64,000 bases of DNA from JBBQLG01 sp964251665. Its GTDB lineage: Bacteria > Bacteroidota > Bacteroidia > Cytophagales > Spirosomataceae. The stretch is taken from positions 496,001 through 560,000 of the forward strand of contig CAXUKO010000001.1 in the NCBI GenBank assembly GCA_964251665.1, in the 5' to 3' direction. The notes beneath the pieces were generated by a model, which searched no databases, was not told the DNA's origin, and was given only the letters and a program-made list of their open reading frames with translations. The stretch's first letter is position 1. Every line of letters begins with the position of its first letter. Shown piece by piece: positions 8,967 through 18,281 of this stretch. The position numbers and the translations under genes were made by a program.

Positions 8967-9037
8967 TGCCCGATCGTCTAAGGGTAGGACGACAGATTTT
9001 GGTTCTGTTTGTGGAGGTTCGAATCCTTCTCGGGCAA
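8967..9037 (+). tRNA. tRNA-Gln (anticodon TTG)
   Basis: A 71-nt cloverleaf. Acceptor arms TGCCCGA and TCGGGCA pair fully. The anticodon arm ACAGA-TTTTGGT-TCTGT places TTG at positions 34-36, and the T arm carries GGTTCGAATCC. CCA is not encoded. It has its own promoter upstream and a terminator directly after. Confidence 0.97.
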
Positions 9038-9040
9038 CGG

Positions 9041-9072
9041 AAGGTCAACTCAATATCGAGTTGGCCTTTTTT
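9041..9072 (+). terminator. Rho-independent terminator of tRNA-Gln
   Basis: An 11-bp stem, AAGGTCAACTC with GAGTTGGCCTT (one G-U pair), around a 5-6 nt loop and running into TTTTTT. It begins 4 nt after the tRNA 3' end. Confidence 0.9.
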
Positions 9073-9329
9073 GTTTTATCACGCTGCTATCTGCCTGAAT
9101 ACGCCCACAGCATGACCATAACCCTTTTTTTACGTCTGAATAACATCAACCTGAAGTTAGGGAACGGTTCGCGTTCAGGCCTGCCAGCACAAAAACCGGA
9201 TCAACGAGCGAGCTGAATTGGCCCACGCAGCATGTTCCCTGCCTACGGATCTAATTACTCGTATCCACACTGCTGTTGCTGATGAATGTACCGTTTACAT
9301 CGACCGGGAAAAGGGATAAAATTGCCGCT
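9073..9329. other. Intergenic region with no recognised element
   Basis: About 257 bp between the tRNA-Gln terminator and the glycosyltransferase gene. No standard promoter is seen. TAAAATTG at 9317-9324 is one base from the -7 consensus but is too close to the ATG unless the message is nearly leaderless. Confidence 0.4.
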
Positions 9330-10502
9330 ATGTCATTCAAGTGGTTCAGAACAATCCTGCGCAAATCGACCACAGCCGCTCAGCTTGCCCTGCGCTTTCT
9401 GGTAGCCTGGGTTCATCAGCGGGGGGGGCTTTCATTCCTGAACAAGGCACAAACGGAAGCGTATTTACAGCCGTTTCAGCTATTTGTCAGTCCCGAACAA
9501 CATGTTCTTCTGCCTGAAGTACCGAATGCCGGTAATGCTATTACGCCTGTTTTTTCGGCTGCTCAGGCCATCACTGAACCCGTTTTTGTCTGGCAGTATC
9601 AACCCGGCGGCAAGAAGACTTTCCAGAAACCGTACGGGGGGATTGTCACCGGTCAACGGTTGCTCTGCACCGACTCGACTACCTCCGATTACTACCGCAA
9701 CACGTTCCATCGGCGAAAGCGGGAAACCAGTCAAACCAATACGCTGATTGCTCCCTGGAGCCATTATCTGGATGGGTTTATTTGGGGCGGCTATTACGAC
9801 TTCGTTATGCTGGTTGCCGGTAAACTATGCCGCATGAAAGAGGCACTGCCCGAATCGGTGTTCAGCGAGGCTGTGGTGGCCTATCCGCTCTTCGGCACTG
9901 AGTATGAAAAGGAGTACCTGGCATTGCTGGGAATTGCGCCCGAGCGGGTGGTTGATAGCCGGACAACCAACGTCGTTTTTGACACTTGTATTCTGGGTAA
10001 TATCGGCCACTGGTTTTACCCCAATGTGGCTGATATTCTGGCATTACGCAACCACATACTGGCGCAAACTGCTCCGCTACAGCGCAGTCAAAACCGTATT
10101 TACGTGAGCCGCTCGAATCGGCGCCGGGTGCAGAACGAAGCGGAGCTGATCAGGCTGCTGGCAAAATATGATTTTCAGATTATCGAGGATAAACCGCGTT
10201 CCGTGGCGGAGCAGATCGCCATGTACCGCCATGCTTCGTTTATCATCGGGCCACACGGCGCTTCGTTCACCAATATTCTGTGGTGTGAGCCGGACACCTT
10301 CCTGTTTGAGTTGTTTTCAGCCAGTTACAAACCTGACTTCTTTCGGTACATGGCTCAGGTGCTCGGGCTTCGGTATGCTGCCTACCATTACGGGGCTCCT
10401 CCGGTGCAGAACTGGGCTACGGGCTTAACCGATGACCTGTTCGTTTCGATTCCAGATCTGGAACGATGCTTAGACCGGCTGCTGCTGAACACATCGCTAT
10501 AA
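9330..10502 (+). CDS. Glycosyltransferase family 61-like (DUF563) protein
   Basis: A 390-residue protein whose C-terminal half matches the DUF563/GT61 pattern: IYVSRSNRRR, then a segment ending in IIEDKPRSVAEQIAMY, then FIIGPHGASFTNILWC. The GPHGA-type motif is the sugar-nucleotide-binding signature of this family, which includes xylosyl- and N-acetylglucosaminyltransferases. The N-terminal 100 residues are less conserved, and no signal peptide is evident. The ATG at 9330 (MSFKWF) is chosen. An ATG at 9282 would add 16 residues. The acceptor is unknown. A role in surface polysaccharide fits the GDP-mannose gene that converges on it. Confidence 0.8.
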   Translation: MSFKWFRTILRKSTTAAQLALRFLVAWVHQRGGLSFLNKAQTEAYLQPFQLFVSPEQHVLLPEVPNAGNAITPVFSAAQAITEPVFVWQYQPGGKKTFQKPYGGIVTGQRLLCTDSTTSDYYRNTFHRRKRETSQTNTLIAPWSHYLDGFIWGGYYDFVMLVAGKLCRMKEALPESVFSEAVVAYPLFGTEYEKEYLALLGIAPERVVDSRTTNVVFDTCILGNIGHWFYPNVADILALRNHILAQTAPLQRSQNRIYVSRSNRRRVQNEAELIRLLAKYDFQIIEDKPRSVAEQIAMYRHASFIIGPHGASFTNILWCEPDTFLFELFSASYKPDFFRYMAQVLGLRYAAYHYGAPPVQNWATGLTDDLFVSIPDLERCLDRLLLNTSL

Positions 10503-10621
10503 CAGTAGACCTACATCCGGTGACTGTTCCTAACTTCTGTCTGATCATTGATCTCCGTTAAACAAGTCAGGGCAACCTGCCTGATCAGACAAGTTGCCCC
10601 GGTTCGTAAAATGGCATTCCT
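10503..10621. terminator. Convergent spacer with weak hairpins
   Basis: Lies between the convergent GT61-like gene and manC. GGGCAAC (10570-10576) can pair with GTTGCCC (10593-10599), and TGATCAGAC also has an upstream partner. There is no long T-run, so terminator function is only tentative. Confidence 0.3.
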
Positions 10622-11692
10622 TTAAACAAACTCCGCGCCTTTCGCCTTCGCGTCGGCCACAAATGCCTTCACTTTCTGCTCTTCATCTTTGCGGCAGATC
10701 AATAAAACGTTATCAAACTCGGCCACTATAAAGCCGTCCAAGCCGTTAATGGCAATCAGGCGGTCTTTCGGCGTTTTGATGATGCAGTTTTTTGTATCGT
10801 ACAGCATCACCCGTCCATCAATAGCGTTCTGATCGGCGTCTTTTTCGGACACTTCGTAGAGTGATTTCCAGGTACCAAGATCCGACCAGCCAAAGTCGCT
10901 CAGAACGACATAAACGTTGTCGGCTTTCTCCATGATGCCATTGTCGATGGAGATATTCTTGCTGAGCGAGTAGGCTTTATCGATAAAGGCGGTTTCTCCG
11001 TCTGTATAGTAAGCCTCTTTTCCCTCCTCAAAAATTTCGGCTACTTCAGGCAGGTAAGCCGAAAACGCTTTCTCGATGGCCTGCACGTTCCAGACGAAAA
11101 TACCCGCATTCCAGACGAATTCGCCACTGTCGACAAACTGTTGTGCCAGTTCAAGCTGGGGTTTCTCCGTAAATGTTTTCACCTTCTTGATTGGCGTATT
11201 CACCTCGGGCAGGTACTGAATATACCCGTAGCCGGTATCTGGACGGCTGGGCTGAATGCCAAGCGTCACCAGAATGTCCTGGCCGCGGGTAGCCTCCAGC
11301 GCCGTTTGAATAGTGTGCTTAAACTGATCTTCTTTTAGAATAATATGATCGGCGGGGGCCACCACAATATTGGCCTGCGGATTCTGCTGCCCGATTTTAT
11401 AGCAGGCATACGCAATGCAGGGGGCTGTGTTGCGGGCAACGGGTTCGCACAGAATTTGATTGTTGGCTAAAAATGGCAACTGCTCCTGACAGAGCGTTTT
11501 GTATTTGTCGCTGGTAACGATGTAAATATTTTCGGGTGGACAAACCCCCTCAAAACGATCAGCAGTCTGTTGCAAAAGGGTCCGGCCGGTGCCCAGCACA
11601 TCGTGGAATTGTTTGGGGTAAGTAGTGCGACTGAAAGGCCAGAACCGGGTGCCAACGCCCCCGGCCATAATGATGACGTATGTATTGTTCAT
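10622..11692 (-). CDS. manC: Mannose-1-phosphate guanylyltransferase
   Basis: Makes GDP-mannose from mannose-1-phosphate and GTP for glycan synthesis. The 356-residue enzyme starts with the nucleotidyltransferase signature GGVGTRFWPFSR followed by PKQF. It has VAPADH for metal/nucleotide binding and FTEKPQLE plus FVWNAGIFVW for sugar binding. It is the short, monofunctional form: the C-terminal cupin phosphomannose-isomerase domain of long ManC proteins is absent. GDP-mannose could feed the GT2 enzymes at 33-36 kb. Confidence 0.94.
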   Translation of the reverse strand: MNNTYVIIMAGGVGTRFWPFSRTTYPKQFHDVLGTGRTLLQQTADRFEGVCPPENIYIVTSDKYKTLCQEQLPFLANNQILCEPVARNTAPCIAYACYKIGQQNPQANIVVAPADHIILKEDQFKHTIQTALEATRGQDILVTLGIQPSRPDTGYGYIQYLPEVNTPIKKVKTFTEKPQLELAQQFVDSGEFVWNAGIFVWNVQAIEKAFSAYLPEVAEIFEEGKEAYYTDGETAFIDKAYSLSKNISIDNGIMEKADNVYVVLSDFGWSDLGTWKSLYEVSEKDADQNAIDGRVMLYDTKNCIIKTPKDRLIAINGLDGFIVAEFDNVLLICRKDEEQKVKAFVADAKAKGAEFV

Positions 11693-12221
11693 GCTTGTGT
11701 TGACAAAACGGGACTGTTGTTAGCCCAAAAGTGCGCTAATCTTACCCGTAAACCGAAAAATGTTTTGGAACGGTCCATACCCTATACTTCTTAATCGCCA
11801 TCGACGATTCAGTTTTCATACGTTACCTGTTCTCCCTCAGATTTTCAACCGGCAACTGACCTGCCTGCATACCCGTCCGGTGAGAGCAACTCCCTGATTT
11901 CCGTCCACAAAGAACAAGCCAGAATTGGTGCGATGGAGCTAAATGCAGGTTGGCAAACCGGTGAAACGTACGCATTCCGGGTTATGAATAGACGCCAGAT
12001 TTGTCTCCTGACAAGCCTGCCAACGGAGTGGCAGCGATGCAGCCCGTTTAGTATGCAGGTCTATATGCCCGATTTTATCGGTTTGGTTTAGTAAACCGGT
12101 AGTTACATGCTAAATTTTGCTGTTTAGAACGTTAAATTGTATCAATTCAACATTTTTTATTTAGGTTTAAAGACGCATTAGCGCCATTGTAACCTACTAA
12201 CGTACTATTAATAAATTAGCT
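11693..12221. other. Long non-coding gap before the TonB receptor
   Basis: About 530 bp with no credible gene. The left part upstream of manC is of average composition. From about 12090 onward it becomes AT-rich and contains a GGTTTAGTAAACC palindrome and a CTGCCA-N6-TGGCAG hairpin around 12018-12035. No standard -7 element is found close to the receptor start. No B12, TPP or FMN riboswitch consensus could be matched by eye. It may hold a long leader or an extracytoplasmic-sigma promoter. Confidence 0.4.
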
Positions 12222-15200
12222 ATGATGAAATTTTTTACCCAACGCGCGTTTTACCTGACGATTTTGGGTGTTTGTCTCACCACCTTCACATTTGCTCAAA
12301 CCCGACTGGCGGGTAGAATCACCGACGCTGACACGAAAGATGGTCTGGCGGGCGTGAGCCTCGCCGTGAAAGGCAGGGTTGTAGGCACGATTACCGACAC
12401 AAAAGGTAATTTTCTGCTCACGACTAGTGTACCCGCCCCGTTTACGCTCGTCGTTTCATCGGTGGGTTATCAAACGCAACAGGTTGTTGTCACGGGTAAT
12501 CGCAGCGACATGGCTATTGTGCTCAATGAACAGGTGCTACTCGGGCAGGAAGTGGTAGTATCTGGTTCGCGGGTGCCGGAAGAGATTATGAAATCGCCGG
12601 TGTCGGTGGAAAAAATAGACGCACGGTCGATTCGTGAATCACCGGCAGCTTCCTTCTACGATGCGTTGGCTAACCTCAAGGGGGTGGATATGGCAACACA
12701 GGGATTACTGTTTAAGTCCATCAACCTGCGGGGCTTCGGCGCCACTGGTAATCCGCGCACGGTACAGATGATTGATGGGATGGATAACTCGGCACCGGGC
12801 CTGAATTTTCCTGTGGATAATATTGTCGGAATGCCGGAATTAGATGTGGAGAGCGTTGAGGTATTGCCCGGTGCAGCCTCGGCTCTGTATGGTCCGAATG
12901 CTATCAATGGCTTAGTCCTGATGAACAGCAAAAGCCCATTTCTGTATCAGGGACTGAGTGCAAATCTAAGAACGGGGGTCATGAGCGCATCGAACCGGAC
13001 AGTCCAGAATACGGGCTACTATGATGGTTCAATCCGGTACGCCAAAGCGTTCAACAACAAGTTTGCGTTCAAAGTCAGTCTATCCTACATTGGAGCAAAA
13101 GACTGGCAGGCAACTAACTATGATAACCTCAACATCGGCGGCAACGCTGATCCTAATCGGGGGCTGGGCACTAACACAAACTACGATGGCGCAAACGTAT
13201 ACGGCGATGAAGCCCAGGCCAATCTCCGTACAGTAGGCCAGAGTCTGATTACGGCTAAACTGTTGCCCGCCAGTGTAACCGCCAGTCTTTTCCCAAATGT
13301 GAACGTTAGCCGGACGGGTTATAAAGAAGTTGATCTTGTCGATTACAATACGAAGAGCTTCAAGTTCAATGGTGCGCTGCATTATCGTGTGACGGATAAA
13401 ATCGAATTGATTGGCCAGCTTAATTATGGTCTCGGTACCACCGTTTACACCGGTACGGGCCGGTATTCTCTGCGGGATTTTACGCTGACGCAGGGGAAAA
13501 TTGAATTACGGGGCGACAACTTTACGCTCCGGGCGTATACCACGCAGGAACGGTCAGGTAAATCATACACGGCTGGCTTAACGGCTATTGCCATGAATGA
13601 ATCCTGGAAGCCCAGCACAACCTGGTTTGGTCAGTATGCCGGGGCATTTGCAGGCGCGAAAGGAGCTGGACAGACCGATGACCAAGCCAATATAACGGCG
13701 CGTGGCGTCGCTGATCAGGGGCGCCCTTTGCCCGGCACCGATGCCTACAATACCTTGCTGGATACGTACCGGGGCAAGCCCATCAGTCAGGGTGGTGGTG
13801 CATTTACTGACAAGTCGAATATGTACCACGCTGAAGGCGTTTACAATTTCAAAAATCAAATCAGGTTTGTTGACCTGCTGGTAGGTGCTAACTTCCGGCA
13901 GTATCAGTTAGGGTCGGAGGGTACCTTGTTTGCCGATCAGGTTGAAGGGCGTACCGGACGAATCAATATCAATGAATACGGTGCTTTTGGCCAGGTGGGG
14001 AAAAGCCTGTTCAACAATCATTTTAAATTAACCGGCTCCCTGCGGTACGATAAGAATCAGAATTTTGATGGGCAGTTCACGCCCCGTGTTTCGGCGGTAA
14101 CGACGTTTGGTGAGCAGAACATTCGGTTGTCCTATCAAACCGGCTTCCGGATTCCAACTACCCAAAACCAGTATATTGATCTGCAAACACCACTGGCCCG
14201 CCTGATTGGTGGTTTACCCGAGTTTGACAAGCGTTATAATCTGGCTAACTCCTACACGCAGACAGACGTTGTTAACTTCGGTGCAGCTGTAACCGCAACC
14301 GGGCAGAACGCTGATTTTCAGAAACAGGCCGTTGCGGCCCTGACGGCGCAGGTGCAACCGCAGGTGATCAAGGCTGTAACCGATGCCGTTACGACGCAGG
14401 TGCTGGCCGCTGTGGCAGCAGGGCAGATTCCTGCCGCCAACGCTGCCGCTGTCATCCAACAGCAGGTAGCGGCCCTTGCACCCGCCGAAATTCAGAAAGC
14501 AGTTACGGCCAATGCCCCGGCTTTTATTCAGGGTGCGGCAATTACGGCCAACTTAAGTTCGCTGAAGCCGTATCAGGCTAAACCCTTTAAACCAGAACGT
14601 GTAGCCAATTACGAAATCGGTTATCGGGGGCTTATCGCCAAGAAACTGTTTGTGGATGCGTATTACTACTATAGCGTCTATACCAATTTTATCGGAGCTA
14701 TTGTTCTGCTACAACCTACTGCTTCTATTGCACCCGGTGTGTTGCCGGAAGCGACCGGTGTGCTGAGTGGCAGTACCCGCCGGGTATTCTCGCGGCCGGC
14801 GAACAGCAGCGAAAAAATCAATGCGTCGGGTTGGGCCATTGGCCTGAATTACCAGTTGGGCAGAGGCTATACCCTGGGTGGTAATCTGGCGAACAATACA
14901 CTCAATAATTTCACACCATCGGCCGAGGTACAGTATTCCGGTTTCAACACGCCCAGGTACCGCTACAACCTGACGCTGGCGAACCGGAATGTGAACGGCT
15001 CGAAAATCGGCTTCAGTGTGAATTTTAAACACCAGGATGAGTTTGTGTGGCAGTCCAGTTTCGTATCACCATCCGACACGGGCATTCCGCAGTTCCAGAA
15101 CACACAGGTGCCTGCTATCAATAACATCGATGCACAGGTGAGTTATAAAGTGTCGAGCCTGAAGTCGATCATTAAACTGGGTGGCTCAAACTTATTCGGT

Positions 15201-15287
15201 AAGCCTTACATTCAGGCCTACGGCAGCCCGGCAGTCGGATCGATGTATTACGTCGGTATCACCTTCGATGAGTTGATGAACCGATAG
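12222..15287 (+). CDS. TonB-dependent outer-membrane receptor
   Basis: A 1021-residue outer-membrane transporter. It has a signal peptide (cleavage near FTFAQ), a carboxypeptidase-regulatory-like beta-sandwich (about residues 27-105: GRITDADTKDGLAGVSL), a plug domain (about 110-230, with NLRGFGATGNPRTVQMIDG) and a beta-barrel ending in an aromatic strand (YYVGITFDEL). Ligand uptake is powered by TonB-ExbBD. There is no SusD partner next to it, so a siderophore, cobalamin or metal chelate is as likely as a glycan. Residues about 685-775 form an Ala/Gln/Val-rich insertion unlike the rest of the barrel. It stands alone, with a terminator 25 nt after its stop. Confidence 0.93.
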   Translation: MMKFFTQRAFYLTILGVCLTTFTFAQTRLAGRITDADTKDGLAGVSLAVKGRVVGTITDTKGNFLLTTSVPAPFTLVVSSVGYQTQQVVVTGNRSDMAIVLNEQVLLGQEVVVSGSRVPEEIMKSPVSVEKIDARSIRESPAASFYDALANLKGVDMATQGLLFKSINLRGFGATGNPRTVQMIDGMDNSAPGLNFPVDNIVGMPELDVESVEVLPGAASALYGPNAINGLVLMNSKSPFLYQGLSANLRTGVMSASNRTVQNTGYYDGSIRYAKAFNNKFAFKVSLSYIGAKDWQATNYDNLNIGGNADPNRGLGTNTNYDGANVYGDEAQANLRTVGQSLITAKLLPASVTASLFPNVNVSRTGYKEVDLVDYNTKSFKFNGALHYRVTDKIELIGQLNYGLGTTVYTGTGRYSLRDFTLTQGKIELRGDNFTLRAYTTQERSGKSYTAGLTAIAMNESWKPSTTWFGQYAGAFAGAKGAGQTDDQANITARGVADQGRPLPGTDAYNTLLDTYRGKPISQGGGAFTDKSNMYHAEGVYNFKNQIRFVDLLVGANFRQYQLGSEGTLFADQVEGRTGRININEYGAFGQVGKSLFNNHFKLTGSLRYDKNQNFDGQFTPRVSAVTTFGEQNIRLSYQTGFRIPTTQNQYIDLQTPLARLIGGLPEFDKRYNLANSYTQTDVVNFGAAVTATGQNADFQKQAVAALTAQVQPQVIKAVTDAVTTQVLAAVAAGQIPAANAAAVIQQQVAALAPAEIQKAVTANAPAFIQGAAITANLSSLKPYQAKPFKPERVANYEIGYRGLIAKKLFVDAYYYYSVYTNFIGAIVLLQPTASIAPGVLPEATGVLSGSTRRVFSRPANSSEKINASGWAIGLNYQLGRGYTLGGNLANNTLNNFTPSAEVQYSGFNTPRYRYNLTLANRNVNGSKIGFSVNFKHQDEFVWQSSFVSPSDTGIPQFQNTQVPAINNIDAQVSYKVSSLKSIIKLGGSNLFGKPYIQAYGSPAVGSMYYVGITFDELMNR

Positions 15288-15311
15288 TGTTCCCGTACTT
15301 CATTCATGGCT

Positions 15312-15349
15312 ATACCCTCATCGCTGCTGGCGGTGAGGGTATTTTTTTT
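15312..15349 (+). terminator. Terminator after the TonB receptor
   Basis: Stem ATACCCTCA (15312-15320) with TGAGGGTAT (15334-15342), followed by an unbroken T-run to 15349. Confidence 0.88.
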
Positions 15350-15431
15350 GTCCTTTGTTACTGATCCGGTAGGTTTGTAAAAACAGGCCTGATTTTTGCC
15401 TCTATCTGTCTGATAATTCCGGCTTACAGGT

Positions 15432-17474
15432 ATGAAGCAATTCCGTCCGTCCTCTGTCTTCCTAACATTTATAGTAATTTTTATTGGTAGCAACTGGCAA
15501 GTTGCCAAAGTTAAAGCGCAGACTATCAATCAGTTCGATTGGGTACAGCAACTTCCCGGTGAACCCATTGGTACCGCCGTTGACGGTGCCCGCAACACCT
15601 ATGTGCTGACAGCGGGCAATACACTGGTACAACTCGACTGGCGAGGGCGCGAACGCTGGCGGCAAACGTTCAGCGACTGGCCATCCATTACCAAACTCAC
15701 CACCGATAGGGCAGGAAATTTATTGCTGGCCGGGCCTTTTACGAATGTCGCTACGGTGGGTGATTCGACGTTTCAGTTACGGAACGCCTTCAACTCGAAT
15801 ACATTTCTGGCTAAATTAGACTCGACGCATCGCCTGATCTGGACGCGGCAGGTGCCTGGTCCCGACTATCTGGAATACCCCGCCGGGATCAAAACCGATT
15901 CGCTCGGTTACGTCTATCTCCTCGGTGCGCGGGCGTCCGGCCCGGTGCTGGTACAGGTAGATCCACTGGGCCAGCGGTTCGACAAACAGATTCTGTTTTA
16001 TCTGGTTCAGCCCGCTCCCCTGCCTACTTCTCTCGACACCGATGCCAACGGCGATGTAGTAGCCACCCTGACGCAGGTTGGCAGGTCAGCTTCGTATGGC
16101 ATTGCCCAGAAAATCAGTTTTGGCGTAACCGCCTGGAGTCACTATGTAGATGAGGGGCTCCCGCCAACCGAAGGAAATTATAACACCAATACGGTGCAGG
16201 TAAAGATTGACAGGCAGCGAAACAGCTATGTGCTGAGCAATTACTCGCTGCCTGATCCACTCAGTTCCCAAACGCTCGAAAGCGGGCAGGGGTTGCTGAA
16301 ATTAGATGCCGACGGGAACCGGGTTTGGCAAAAATCAGGCCCGTACGTCGCCGACTCAGCACGGGCACAGGGGCTGTTAGTCGACCCGGCGGGTGTGGCC
16401 ATCACATACGGTACCTACAGCGGAAAATTTATTGCGGGCAGCTACCCGATTCGTTACTCGACCGACGACTATATTGGGTTAACGCAGTACGCTCCCAACG
16501 GCGACCTGCGCTGGACGACGCAGTTTGGTTCGCCCGATGGTAACGATAAGCTTTATCAGGTAGAACGCGATGCCAACGGTGCCCTGTTGCTGACAGCCAG
16601 CACGACAGGGCCGCTGACCCTCGGCGCACTTTCGATAAACGGGACAATAGATACACCGGCGTATTACCTTGGTAAGCTGCAACCAGCTCAAGTACAGCCT
16701 GATTCGTCAAAGCACCTGCTGTGTGTAGGTGCGCCGGTTGCCATGCCGGGCCGATATAACGGCTACTTTGATCAGGAACTGACCATTCAGTTATCGGATG
16801 CCACCGGGCAATTTGACCAGCCAATTGTGGTTGGCCGTGTTCCGATCGGGATTTCAGGAAGTTACTTTCCGGGGCCGGTAGTTCCGCCTGCGCTGACGTT
16901 GCCCGCTAACCTGCCCCCCGGTGCTGGCTACCGTATTCGCGCCGTTTCGTCGGTACCGGTGTACATTGGGGAGCCGATGGCTGTTACCGTAAATCAATCG
17001 CCACCACCGCCATTAATTCAGCAGGTGGGCGACGAGTTCGTTTCAAACGCAGCCACGGGGAATCAGTGGTTTACGGCCGCGAAACAACCCATCACTGGGG
17101 CTACAAACCCGCAGTTTAAACCTGTTTTGGGCGGTCAGTACTACGTGGTGGCAACAGCGAACGGCTGCCCATCACCCCCGTCGGAGTTGCTCACATATCT
17201 GATTACAGCGGTGGAGCCAACGCCACCCCTTACTGATTTAGTGATCTATCCCAACCCGGCTACGGACCGGGTGCGGGTGGAGTGGACAGGTGTTGCGGCA
17301 ACGGCACAGGCCGAAGTTTTACTGCACGATTCAACGGGTAAACTCTGTCGCCGGGTAGCGCGGTCGGGCGACGGCACCGATATATGGCTGAATGATTTGC
17401 CGGCTGGCAGCTACATCGTCAGTGTTCAGGTAGCGGGTCAGCGGGTGAACAGCCGCCGGTTGCTGATTCGATAA
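15432..17474 (+). CDS. Secreted propeller-like protein with T9SS sorting domain
   Basis: 680 residues. There is an N-terminal signal peptide (to about residue 30, VKAQT), then repeated short blocks such as DGARNTYVL, DRAGNLLLAG, DSLGYVYLLG, DANGDVVATL and DANGALLLTA. Each is an Asp-x-x-Gly-x hairpin typical of beta-propeller or SBBP-type repeats. The last 80 residues (VIYPNPATDRVRVEW to SRRLLIR) are a type A T9SS C-terminal sorting domain with the hallmark YPNPA. The protein is expected to be secreted through the outer membrane and attached to the surface or released. Its substrate is unknown. Confidence 0.85.
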   Translation: MKQFRPSSVFLTFIVIFIGSNWQVAKVKAQTINQFDWVQQLPGEPIGTAVDGARNTYVLTAGNTLVQLDWRGRERWRQTFSDWPSITKLTTDRAGNLLLAGPFTNVATVGDSTFQLRNAFNSNTFLAKLDSTHRLIWTRQVPGPDYLEYPAGIKTDSLGYVYLLGARASGPVLVQVDPLGQRFDKQILFYLVQPAPLPTSLDTDANGDVVATLTQVGRSASYGIAQKISFGVTAWSHYVDEGLPPTEGNYNTNTVQVKIDRQRNSYVLSNYSLPDPLSSQTLESGQGLLKLDADGNRVWQKSGPYVADSARAQGLLVDPAGVAITYGTYSGKFIAGSYPIRYSTDDYIGLTQYAPNGDLRWTTQFGSPDGNDKLYQVERDANGALLLTASTTGPLTLGALSINGTIDTPAYYLGKLQPAQVQPDSSKHLLCVGAPVAMPGRYNGYFDQELTIQLSDATGQFDQPIVVGRVPIGISGSYFPGPVVPPALTLPANLPPGAGYRIRAVSSVPVYIGEPMAVTVNQSPPPPLIQQVGDEFVSNAATGNQWFTAAKQPITGATNPQFKPVLGGQYYVVATANGCPSPPSELLTYLITAVEPTPPLTDLVIYPNPATDRVRVEWTGVAATAQAEVLLHDSTGKLCRRVARSGDGTDIWLNDLPAGSYIVSVQVAGQRVNSRRLLIR

Positions 17475-17502
17475 AGCGCCAGGCCCTCAGCCCCAAAAGG
17501 GC

Positions 17503-18147
17503 TTATACTTTCTCCCCAAAAGCCAGATCGCCCGCGTCGCCCAGGCCCGGTACGATGTAGGAGTGCTCGTTGAGGTGGCTGTCAATGGCACCCAGCCAAA
17601 GGTGGCACTCCGGCATACGGTGCTGTACGTACCGAACCCCTTCGGGTGAGGCAATTACAGCCGCAATATGCGTATGGGCGGGAATACCGTAGCGTAACAG
17701 CGCATGGTATACTTTTTCGAGCGACCGGCCCGTCGCCAGCATCGGGTCGGTCAGGATGAGCGTTTTGCCGCTCAGGTCGGGACTGGCAATGTAGTCCATT
17801 GTGATGTCAAACTCCCCGTCGGTTCGAACGTAGCCCCGATAGGCACCCGCAAATGCGTTTTCGGCCTGATCGAAGTAATTCACAAAACCCTGATGAAACG
17901 GAAGCCCGGCGCGTAAAATCGTGCCCAATACCGGCTGTTGCAGCAATAACTCCGTTTCGGCCAAACCAAGCGGTGTCTTGACCGTGGCGTTTTGATAAGG
18001 TAGGGTTTTAGAAAGCTCATACGCCATCAGTTCGCCGAGCCGCTCGAGATTTCTGCGGAAACGCATCTGATCTTTTTGTAGGGATACGTCGCGGAGTTCG
18101 GCCAGAAACTGATTGGCCAGTGAGGGCTGTTGCGAAAAGACAAACAT
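17503..18147 (-). CDS. upp: Uracil phosphoribosyltransferase
   Basis: A 214-residue pyrimidine-salvage enzyme that forms UMP from uracil and PRPP. The PRPP-binding loop is LILTDPMLATGRSL. The N-terminal region has the RNLERLGELMAYEL and TPLG segments, and the C-terminus carries the uracil-binding segment YIVPGLGDAGDLAFG. Convergent with the T9SS gene, with a 28-nt gap. Cytoplasmic. Confidence 0.96.
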   Translation of the reverse strand: MFVFSQQPSLANQFLAELRDVSLQKDQMRFRRNLERLGELMAYELSKTLPYQNATVKTPLGLAETELLLQQPVLGTILRAGLPFHQGFVNYFDQAENAFAGAYRGYVRTDGEFDITMDYIASPDLSGKTLILTDPMLATGRSLEKVYHALLRYGIPAHTHIAAVIASPEGVRYVQHRMPECHLWLGAIDSHLNEHSYIVPGLGDAGDLAFGEKV

Positions 18148-18281
18148 GAGCGCGTGGAGCTATATCGGGAGATTCGCCGTAATTTAGCCCGTGACGGGCC
18201 GTTTATCCAAGCCGCCCGGCTAATTTGTCACCCAATGGACAACGCCGGGCGAGCCAGATAGCGGGTCGGTCCCATCGAGTT

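Noticed and set aside
8887..9216. A 109-codon open frame crossing tRNA-Gln
   Set aside because: It overlaps the tRNA and its terminator and has no protein-like features.
11693..12221. Cobalamin or TPP riboswitch before the TonB receptor
   Set aside because: The conserved core boxes of these riboswitches could not be found by eye on the plus strand.
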